A stretch of 64,000 nt of DNA from Antedon mediterranea. Its lineage: Eukaryota > Echinodermata > Crinoidea > Comatulida > Antedonidae. The notes beneath the pieces are model-generated. The model saw only the letters and a program-made list of their open reading frames with translations, was not told the DNA's origin and searched no databases. Location: NCBI RefSeq assembly GCF_964355755.1, contig NC_092672.1, positions 22,252,501-22,316,500 of the forward strand. Reading direction: 5' to 3'. The position numbers and the translations under genes are program-made. Shown one piece after another: positions 35,801 through 47,800 of this stretch (its first letter is position 1; each line of letters starts with the position of its first letter).

Positions 35801-38800
35801 CTACATTGTTAGTATGGTGTTACTACATTGTTAGTATGGTGTTACTACATTGTTAGTATGGTGTTACTACAGTGTTAGTTTGATGTTACTATGGTGTTAC
35901 TACATTGTTAGTATGGTGTTAGTATAGTGTTACTATGGTGTTTAAAAACAAATGATAAGATCAATCACCTGTAAACTGGTAACATTAGCATCAACTAATT
36001 GTTTCACAAACTTCTTGCTGCTAATTTTAAGCAAATCTACAAGTTCTGCTGGAATACCATCCTAAAAACATCAAATGATACACAATAGATTAATTAGTAA
36101 ATGAACATTCACCTGTGTACACTGCACATCAAATCTAATGAGCAAATATAATGTAATAGCAATAAGGTTTCCATTCAAAGTAAATATTATAGGGATACTC
36201 GGAAAAAAAGCCATGGTAATAGGGCAGGAGGGCAAGTTGGTAAATTGATTGTTCGTTAACTTGATGAAATTGTAATATTGGAGAGCATATGTGGTTAAAT
36301 AGGTTGAAACACTCTTGTCGTTTTCTAAATTGAATTGTGTTAGTGAACCAATTCTTATTTTGATATAAAAACAGAGAAATGTAATACTGTAAGCTGAGCA
36401 CGTACTCCAGACTGAAAAAAGATGGCAGCCGTAAATGTATTCAAAAACATTATTTAACATAACAAATAATAATCTAATATAATACATTCACATATTCTTG
36501 TCAAAGAACAGTGAAGATTTATAAATCGCAATGGAATGAATAAATTCTAGGTAATCTAGCATTTTTGTATTTGAGGATCATATAGAATGCGTTCACGGTT
36601 ATACGCTTAACACGCTGCATTGTGTATTGTTCTCATGCAGATAGGCTCAACACAGGCATATAGCAGTGCGTACTGCGTAGGGCATATCTGATTGGTCGAT
36701 TGAAAGCCGCTATTTTGTTGGTTCCCTCTCCATAGAGAATCACCTTTTGAACTGCGATAACAGAGCATAATAATAGATAGAGCATTACCTATAGCTACAA
36801 ACAGCCATTCATACATTTTACTGTGGTATTTATTTTCAGTTATAAGATTATGAGAAATGAGTTTAAACGAAGCAGATGCACTATTCCATAATTGTAATGC
36901 TTTGAGAAACTATTTATGAACTTCTAACCCCCTTTTTTTGTGAATATACTGTAAAACTGGCTTTCAGTTGTAAGTATATTACCTTATTCTTTTCAATTAG
37001 ACCATCCACTTGGTACGTAACTTTCTCTGCATAGTGATGCACAACAAAAGCTGGTGATGTCACTGATATATGTGCACGAGATAAGCTTGCACTGCTGATG
37101 GTGTCATAAATAATCTCACAAAATGAACTTGGATCTGAATGTCTGTTTAACTTGCATTGCTATAAACAAGATAAACTTGCAATTAGAAAGTAAATGACAT
37201 AATAACATGATTGTGATCTTAGATGGACAGTCTAAAAGCACAACAACTTGTAGTTTGCAACTGGTTGTGGTGTTACTGTACTTTTGCACCTAACTCACTG
37301 GGCATAAGGTCACTCACCATCACTGATGTGCAGCAGGTGAATATTGGGGTTAAGCTTGAGGTGCAAAAGTACATCAGCAGCAGGTTTTCTAGGCTCAAAA
37401 GTCCATTATTTATCTTCTTACAAACTACAGTTTATTTATTGATTTGGGCAATCAAGACAAACTATGGTTTTCAAGACAAACTATGCCTGTCGGGTAAAAA
37501 CCACTTTTTTTCAAAATGTAAAATTCAAAATAGGAAGGAGTTATTATTTTATGACATACTGTACTACGATTGAGAAAGGCGAATTCTTAATACAGCACTG
37601 GCACAACTCATCTTTTTGTTGTCATACATGCAGCATGGTTTCATGGTACAGCAGTTTCTCTTTCAATAAAAAGTACAAACTACAGAATACAGGTTGTCTT
37701 TTTCAACCATTATTTTTCGTCTTGCGAAAAACTATGACTTACAAACTTATTGTTTGTATTTTAATCGAAAGACAAACTACGACACCCCAATATTCAACAT
37801 CAAAACATGTTTTATTGTCAGTGGAATAGCAACACTTACTTGATTCATGAGAGCAAATATACTGATGTTGCCTTCAATAACATCAAGACATGTTTTATTG
37901 TCAGTAAAGTCTTCAAATTGCCATGGAATTCCTTCAGATTGACAGTCATCCTAAAATAACACAAACATGGCTGTTTAATCAGCAGTATAATTATGTTTAT
38001 AAAGGTTCATCATTATCACTATTAGATAAAAAAAAGTGAAAGATAATTCTCATAAACTTTAATTATTATTGTTATCTTATTATCATTTTATATTGTATTA
38101 TAATTATACTGTACTAGTATTTTGATATTAAGTTTTTACAAGATTTGTTTGATATCAACTAAAAGAAGTGCCATATTATTTTTCTCCATTTTTTTTAATG
38201 AATAAAAGAACTGTTGTTATTATCACTCTTATATGGTGCTAATAAAACACTGTTGCACCAACTGTATATTGGCATACTCTATATATAGAAAATAAGTTTG
38301 TTGGAATACCTGTTCTGCTTTGAGGAAGTTGTGCACAAAATGTTGCTGAAGTTTCTCATTTGCATAATTTATGCATAATTGCTCCAAACTGTTAAATGAA
38401 AAACTTTCAAATCCGTAGACATCCAGTAGACCAATGTAAGACTGGCAACTCCTGGCCATGGTACTGTCATTAATGAATCCAACGAGCCAATCAAAAACTC
38501 TGAAACATTAAAACATAATTTAGTCAGTCTTCAAAGCTAGTTTTTTTTGGTAAAACCAAAGTGGGGTTGAAAAAGTTTGCATGTAAACATTTTCTCCTGT
38601 TACATACTAACTACATGACAAAGAAAGAAATTAGGCAGAAAGAAGTCAGGCCATGACAGCAAGAGAGATTAGGCAGAATAAAAATGAAATTAAATTGACT
38701 ATGTTTCAGAGTTTGCATGTAAAGTATGGTTATTTTATTTTTGTGAATGTTTAAAGGTGTATGTACGATTTGTTGTGGGTAATCCACCTCAGTGCAGACC

Positions 38801-41800
38801 AGCATGCATATGGGGAAGCAAATAAAAGTTATTGGATATGTACAACATCTTCTGTGGGTTTGTTTTGAATGTATAACAGGTCAGTAAAAAGGCAAATACT
38901 GCACAACAAGATCATTTTCAAAAGAGTAAGTAGGTTTCTTTAACTACAAACAAATATAGCTTTAATGTTTGTAAAATACCTGGCATAGAGTAACTTTGCA
39001 AGACAATCTCTCCTTGTATGACATTCATCTTTTAAGCAAGGTTTCATAAAGACACTCTTTCTACGCTTGTGAGATGCAGTGATTTGTCGGAATGCAAGAC
39101 ATCTAGTTAAGGCATCAACATCAAGACCAAGTAACTGTGCAGCAGCATTAACAGATGTGTCAACTCCTGATGAAGCAACATCAATAGTACAACAATATGA
39201 TATATTGAATAATTAGTAAATTAGAAAATCTCTCTTAGGCTGAAATATTTTATCAACATTTTTTGAAGATGGAGAAGAATATTAATAAGATTATTTAAGA
39301 TTTTTAAAATTATGTAATTATTAACGATATTATTTAAGATATTTTGTGACCAACCTACCATAACATTAAGGTATTCCTTATGTCCGTTTTTAGTTATGTC
39401 TCATATATTATATTATGGTAGAAATAAAAACAAATTAAAAAATACTAAAAAGATATATATACTGTTGATAGAATATTTTGAATCATAAGTAAACGTCAAT
39501 TTATTATAAACATAATCTATTAAAACTTAAAGGTTGCAACTACTTTAAGCTAAACTATAAATACTGTATGCAATCTTAAAGGTCGCAACTACTTTAAGCT
39601 AAACTATAAATACTGTATGCAATCTTAAAGGTTGCAACTACTTTAAGCTAAACTATAAATACTGTATGCAATCTTAAAGGTCGCAACTACTTTAAGCTAA
39701 ACTATAAATACTGTATGCAATCTTAAAGGTTGCAACTACTTTAAGCTGAACTATAAATACTGTATGCAATCTTAAAGGTCGCAACTACTTTAAGCTGAAC
39801 TATAAATACTGTATGCAATCTTAAACGTCACAACTATTTTAAGCTAAACTATAAATACTGTATGCAATCTTAAAGGTTGCAACTACTTTAAGCTGAACTA
39901 TAAATACTGTATGCAATCTCAAAGGTTGCCACTACTTTAAGCTAAACTATAAATACTGTATGCAATCTTAAAGGTTGCAACTACTTTAAGCTGAACTATA
40001 AATACTGTATGCAATCTTAAACGTCGCAACTACTTTAAGCTAAACTATAAATACTGTATGCAATCTTAAAGGTTGCAACTACTTTAAGCTGAACTATAAA
40101 TACTGTATGCAATCTTAAAGGTTGCAACTACTTTAAGCTGAACTATAAATACTTTATGCAATCTTAAACGTCGCAACTACTTTAAGCTAAACTATAAATA
40201 CTGTATGCAAACTTAAAGATCGCAACTACTTTAAGCTAAACTATAAATACTGTATGCAATCTTAAAGGTTGCAACTACTTTAAGCTAAACTATAAATACT
40301 GTATGCAATCTTAAAGGTCGCAACTACTTTAAGCTAAACTATAAATACTGTATGCAATCTTAAAGGTCGCAACTACTTTAAGCTAAACTATAAAAACTGT
40401 ATGCAATCTTAAAGGTTGCAACTACTTTAAGCTAAACTATAAATACTGTATGCAATCTTAAAGGTCGCAACTACTTTAAGCTAAACTATAAATACTGTAT
40501 GCAATCTTAAAGGTTGCAACTACTTTAAGCTAAACTATAAATACTGTATGCAATCTTAAAGGTCGCAACTACTTTAAGCTAAACTATAAATACTGTATGC
40601 AATCTTAAAGGTTGCAACTACTTTAAGCTAAACTATAAATACTGTATGCAATCTTAAAGGTCGCAACTACTTTAAGCTAAACTATAAATACTGTATGCAA
40701 TCTTAAAGGTTGCAACTACTTTAAGCTGAACTATAAATACTGTATGCAATCTTAAAGGTCGCAACTACTTTAAGCTGAACTATAAATACTGTATGCAATC
40801 TTAAACGTCACAACTACTTTAAGCTAAACTATAAATACTGTATGCAATCTTAAAGGTTGCAACTACTTTAAGCTGAACTATAAATACTGTATGCAATCTT
40901 AAAGGTTGCAACTACTTTAAGCTAAACTATAAATACTGTATGCAATCTTAAAGGTTGCAACTACTTTAAGCTGAACTATAAATACTGTATGCAATCTTAA
41001 ACGTCGCAACTACTTTAAGCTAAACTATAAATACTGTATGCAATCTTAAAGGTTGCAACTACTTTAAGCTGAACTATAAATACTGTATGCAATCTTAAAG
41101 GTTGCAACTACTTTAAGCTGAACTATAAATACTTTATGCAATCTTAAACGTCGCAACTACTTTAAGCTAAACTATAAATACTGTATGCAAACTTAAAGAT
41201 CGCAACTACTTTAAGCTAAACTATAAATACTGTATGCAATCTTAAAGGTTGCAACTACTTTAAGCTAAACTATAAATACTGTATGCAATCTTAAAGGTCG
41301 CAACTACTTTAAGCTAAACTATAAATACTGTATGCAATCTTAAAGGTCGCAACTACTTTAAGCTAAACTATAAAAACTGTATGCAATCTTAAAGGTTGCA
41401 ACTACTTTAAGCTAAACTATAAATACTGTATGCAATCTTAAAGGTCGCAACTACTTTAAGCTAAACTATAAATACTGTATGCAATCTTAAAGGTTGCAAC
41501 TACTTTAAGCTAAACTATAAATACTGTATGCAATCTTTTTATTGGTATAATACAGAAAATAATTAAACAGCATAACCTTTATATCATTTACCTTGTTTTT
41601 CAGAATCAATTTCACATGGTCCAGTGACATCATCACTAATAAACTCTATATTTCCAAGATGAAGTATACCACTTAGAACCTACAAATAAACACATTTTCA
41701 AATTCAATTCAATAATTCAAAAAATAGAATTATAACATTACTATTAGATTTATGTATAAAAAACATCAAAGTCTATTATCACTTATTTATATACTACCAT

Positions 41801-44800
41801 TTGATTTTCATTACCATAAATTTGTAAAAGTTGTTTTGAATCAATATACTATCATAATTGTAAAAACTAGGTAAAAGTTCACTGATGTTTACTGTCCACA
41901 TGTGCTGGATTAGTTCAACCAAGGCATCTAAACACGGTTCAGTTAGTTCACTGATGTTTACTGTCCTCATGTGCTGGATTAGTTCAACCAAGGCATCTAA
42001 ACACATTGCTTTGGTTCAGTTAGTTCACTGATGTTTACTGTCCACATGTGCTGGATTAGTTCAACCAAGGCATCTAAACACATTGCTTTGGTTCAGTTAG
42101 TTCACTGATGTTTACTGTCCACATGTGCTGGATTAGTTCAACCAAGGCATCTAAACACATTGCTTTGGTTCAGTTAGTTCACTGATGTTTACTGTCCACA
42201 TGTGCTGGATTAGTTCAACCAAGGCATCTAAACACATTGCTTTGGTTCAGTTACTAATAATATCACCACTAAGTTTAACCATGTTTTACCAGTTAATTCA
42301 CTCTTCCCTGGTAAAACAATGTTTGTTAAGTAACCAGTTCTAATTAAGTAAAAGTTTCTTACTTTAAATAATTCTTGTTGCTGTGACCTGCTAAGTCCAA
42401 CATTAGACATTGCTTACTAACTAATTAAGTAAAAGTTTCTTACTTTAAATAATTCTTGTTGCTGTGACCTGCTAAGTCCAACATTAGACATCGCTTACTA
42501 ACTAATGAAGTAAAAGTTTCTTACTTTAAATAATTCTTGTTGCTTTGACCTGCTAAGTCCAACATTAGACATCGCTTACTAACTAATGAAGTAAAAGTTT
42601 CTTACTTTAAATAATTCTTGTTGCTGTGACCTGCTAAGTCCAACATTATAAATTTCTTACTAACTAATTAAGTAAAAGTTTCTTACTTTAAATAATTCTT
42701 GTTGCTGTGACCTGCTAAGTCCAACATTACACATTGCTTGCTTTGTAACTATAAAATCTTGTTTATCCTTTTGATTACCTGCATCTTCTGAACGGTTTAG
42801 TTTCACATAGTTTAAGTTGTCTGAACTCAATACATTTGGTAGTAACCAGTTCCTCATTTCCCTTTCATTTGCGCCAAACAGCATCTATGATAATTTGAAA
42901 GAAGAAATGTTAATGATATTATTAAAAAGACTAATAATGAGAATAATATAAACTAATAATATATTTCATGCTTTGATAACATTAGTAGAGTGAGTGCTTT
43001 CTTGCGCTATATTACAAAATATTACAAAGTGACAATTTTGTTTCAAGATGTTTAATATCAGTACCAGAAAGATCCTTTTCACATCTGCCTACATTGATCT
43101 CCAGACTTATTACATGTTTTCATATTTACTCACGAACCTTGTGAAATCACGGGAAAAGTATTGTCATTGTATAGTTGACGGTGCTATCATTAGTACAATC
43201 TCAAGTTTGTGAGAAAAAAAAAGTCACGCTTCGATACTTTCAAACAGGTGTACGGTCAGTTAAATACCAGGACAAAGCACAAATGCGCAGAACAAACAAA
43301 AAAACAGGCCCCTGTGAATATCAGTAGAATTTTAACAACCTGATTAAAACCAAAGGGTATATGTTTGCTATTAGCCTACTCACTTTAGAAACATGGCAAC
43401 AGAAATATGCAAATGTATTACAGTTTCCAGCAGTTAAGTTAAACAGTTGGTTATCCGGTTTAAAGGTACACAGAAATGAAACATAACTAATACTAACTTG
43501 GTAAAAGATGTGAAAATTCCTGGCACCATCACATTGATAAACAACTCTAGTTTTCTCAAGAAGATATGTCTGAATAGAAGCACCAACAACATGATTTCCA
43601 CTGAAAACAAAATTGTAAAGTTAAAATAAGAATTCCTCGTGTGTAATTTCATTCTTCCCTGCTATGACACACAAAATGGCATATGTAGAAACTCAAAATG
43701 CATGGCCTGTATACAGTATGTTGGTTGAACATTGACAAATAAAAATAATGTATGAAACTTACCGACTGAATTGTAGCTCAATGTACTTTCCAAAGCGACT
43801 ACTATTGTGATTCCTGGACGTGCTAGCATTGCCTAAGAAAATGAAATAATAGTTGTCTAACAGAGATGGAGTTGTATGGAGGTGTAGGGTACTGAGTGGC
43901 AAAAAATTATTACTGTATATATATATACTGGTGCAGGCCATCAAATATTGCCATCAATTGCAATTAATTCTACTAGTCTTAATGATACCAAATCTGCCAA
44001 AAATTAAATTTGAGCATAAAATCTCACCAAATTCATATTTAGAACATACTGTAAGTTGGCCACTGCTGATCAACAGTTTTAGCCTATATATTATATTAGG
44101 AGTTTAAAGGATTTTGGCACCATGACTGAAGGTTAAAGATATGCTAGAATTACAAAATGTAAAATCAGTACACAAACTGCTTTAAATTATCATTTTAAAT
44201 TTCATTTTACATAAAGCGTTAATCAATTTTAGGTTAGGTGTAGCTTTATTTATTTATTTTTAAATCAGTATGATATTTATTGACTTTTATATTTCAGTTT
44301 TCTCAGGGAAGAGTTAAATTACAATTTAATTTAACTCTTCCCTGGTTTTCTTGTAATTTTAATGGTACACTATCATTATGCATTTTTATTTGGTTCTCAT
44401 CTCTTTATCGACTGTTCTTATTCTATTTTTTTCTTTATCTGTTGATGATAATGATGATGAATATAGAAAATTTGATATATTGATATGATTTAAAAATTCT
44501 GATTTTGTATATTTAACAAAAATAAAGGTCTAACTTCTAGCGATCTTTATTAGGACCATAACAGTACATAGATGTTTTTACATTTGAGAATGACATGTGT
44601 ATCTTACTGTACTTTATTAAAGATAAACATAATAATTACCAAATGCTTCAAGAATAGGATTTGAGTCTAATATTCTACGTTCAATGCAATCTGCTGGTGA
44701 TGGTGTAAAACCATATGAACAAAAAAGACAACAAGTTATAACAAATAAGTAACAAAACAGAGACAAATCTATAATTATGATGAAATAAAAACTGTAATTT

Positions 44801-47800
44801 TACATACATGAGAGTGTTTAATGATATTAATGTGTTTATTTTTATTACCCAGGGTTTTACATACTGCCACCATTGTCAGATATTTTAGTAAACATCTTGC
44901 ATTCCATGTCTGTAATAAAACAATAATAAATAATAGAGAATAACAAACGTTTTTGTATTTTCACAAAAAATATTGACTAAACTGCCTTTGTGAAAATGGG
45001 TTGCCAACATTCCCTCTTTGCACGTCTGGCAAGCATTTAGTGACATTCAATAAATGCTGATTTTGTAACAGTGTCGTTTGAAACAGTAAAAACAAATTAT
45101 AGCACTCTCTATTACTTGTCCATGCTTTTAGCCTCTCTATTTTTATTCAAGTTTGGGCCTCTCTATTATTTCAAAATAAACAAGAAATGGTTTTAAAGGT
45201 AAAAAATTGACTCTGATACATTGGTGAAAACAAACGTAAAACTGAAATTGTTGAATTACCTTTCCAGAACCACTTTCACCGCTGACAATTATTGACTGAT
45301 TAATCTTGTCTAGTCTTCTAGTAAGATTACACAAAGCTGTTTCTGCAATTACAAATACATGTGGTGGGTGTGCCTGAAAAAAAAAAAAAAATAAAGATGT
45401 ATATTCCCCAAAAAACATGAAAATGAGGATTAATAAAATCAAGCCATTTTGCTGTTTTAAAAAAGTTATTCATTTTAAAGAAATAAAAACAAACAAATAT
45501 AGTGTTTTTACTTTAAAAAAAGACAAAATTAAAATGGACCTGAAATGGATTTTCGATTTTTTTCATTTTAGAATGATGTTTTGGGGGCTATTAGGTGTTG
45601 CTATAATGTATATTGTTACAAAATATAAATTGGCCCTTTTGGGGAAAGCCCCATTTGAAAATCAAAAAAAATTCGCGGGTGACGTCACTTTGCGAATATA
45701 TTCCTATCCCTCCAATGGACAATTTGCAGTTTTTTGGCTATAACTCTTGAAATCTATGGAGTATTTTCTAAAAAATGCTTGTGCATTTGCAGAAACGTAT
45801 TTAGAATTTTTTTAGATAAAATTATTACCGTATAAACGGTTATTCATCGAGTAAATGACGATTTAAAATCTTAAAATCAACGGGTTTTTTCTGGCAATAC
45901 CGAAGTTGGCCTGGCAACGTTGTCCGGGATACAGCTCCGTGCGCAATGATGCGTATCCATATTTTCCGTTCGTGTATTTTGTATATCGTTCGTAATTTAT
46001 ACTGCTAAAATGTGTTAGTTTCTTTAGTTTTTAGTTTAGCAGAATTAAATTAGTAATGTGAGATGATAATTTATTTGTCACGAATCAGGCAGTTCGAAAA
46101 CGAATTTTATTCATATTTTACTTTGGCTTGACAATGAGCGCAGCAAGTTGTTGATATCGCTTTGGTCCTTGGATGCACATGAAACGGAGCCTCGCCGCAT
46201 GATGTGGGTGGTGGATCGACTCCGCGCGCTGGATTGGGGGCCTAGGCCTAGTAAAGGTTTGGGAGGTAGGCCTTCTAAATTCGGGTTTTAGAACAAACGA
46301 AGTACATTTTAGGGACCTACCTATATTTCAACAACATTAGATATTGAATAAATTAGTATTAGTGTCAACGCTTCGCGTATCTTTCCAGGCCGTCGATCAT
46401 TCACTGACTATCGGGCGGCATACACGCTCTCGATATCATCGTGTGTATATGCGACGTCGTGAATATAGAGGCTTCCGACGGCCGTTGAAATAGAATATTG
46501 CAATGGCGTGAGTAATTTTCGCTAATTTACCATGGTATCTTAAAATTTCGTTTTTACTCAAAATACTATACATTTTGTTTTTATTTGTATGGGTTTGTGT
46601 TAATTTGATACATTTAAATAACATGTGTGAATTTCTTGAAAATCGAAATTCCATTTCAGGTCCATTTTAATGGTTAAACTTAACCAAATGTAAAAAAATT
46701 ACAGTTTTTCAGGTAAATAATGTTTTTTTTCCAATTTTTGGTCAAAGTGAATAACTACAGTATTATGTGACATAAAATAGCATATTCAGCAAAACAATTA
46801 TCTTTTAAGAGGAGCTCTGCATATATCTCTAAGTTCTCACTTCTAAGTGCAACTGAGGACATATTAATATTTTTGCCCAATATTGAAGATAAAGTGAAGT
46901 CAAGATTTTAATAGTGATGTCACCAACATATAAATTTTCCTAAAAATCAATAGTATACTAGCGAATCATTGTTTACCTTTTGATCACTATGGTAACGATG
47001 AATCATATGAACATCAAAATGTCCAGTTTCTTTGAAAGGATTTAAAGTAACAAGGGTGTTGCCAGTCTGAGTGTGGTATCTACCAGCTAAGTAGCGCTCA
47101 CGTAAACAGTTCAGCACTATGAACAGAAAAACTTAGGTTAAGTAACAAGTGTGTTGCCAGTTTGAGTGTGGTATCTACCAGCTAAGTACTGCTCATGTAA
47201 ACAGTTCAGCACTATGAACAGAAAACATTAGAAGTAACAAGTGTGTTGCCAGTCTGAGTGTGGTATCTACCAGCTAAGTACCGCTCATGTAAACAGTTCA
47301 GCACTATGAACAGAAAACATTTTGTTAAGTAACAAGTGTGTTGCCAGTCTGAGTGTGGTATCTACCAGCTAAGTACCGCTCATGTAAACAGTTCAGCACT
47401 ATGAACAGAAAACATTTTGTTAAGTAACAAGTGTGTTGCCAGTCTGAGTGTGGTATCTACCAGCTAAGTACCGCTCACATAAACAGTTCAGCACTATGAA
47501 CAGACAACATTAAAAGTAACAAGTGTGTTGCCAGTCTAAGTGTGGTATCTACCAGCTAAGTACTGCTCAAGTGTGTTGCCAATATTTTGTCAAATTTTCT
47601 TCAAATTATTCGCTGTTCTACTCTAAAAATGTATTACTGAACTATAAATTTTATTTTAAAGTGAGTATTTAATTTGGAAAAATTTGAAGGAAAATGTTGG
47701 ATTCATCCAAATTGTGGTCTTTGATCTCTAATTAGTTAGAGGGAGGCAACAGCTAATGGTAAAAAATAGGTGATCATCTGGCTTTAAATTAGATTGAGCT

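Noticed and set aside
36071-36487. 138-codon minus-strand frame between myosin exons
   Set aside because: AT-rich intron translation with no domain and no splice-compatible phase to neighbouring exons.
37223-37829. Plus-strand frames of 116 and 121 codons
   Set aside because: Antisense to myosin intron and exon, low-complexity hydrophobic translations of AT-rich DNA.
41794-42006. Minus frame with repeated [12 protein letters not shown], first taken as a myosin exon
   Set aside because: The flanking exons 42687-42884 and 41592-41679 join perfectly (ELFK to [10 protein letters not shown]) without it. It is the intronic 77-bp array.
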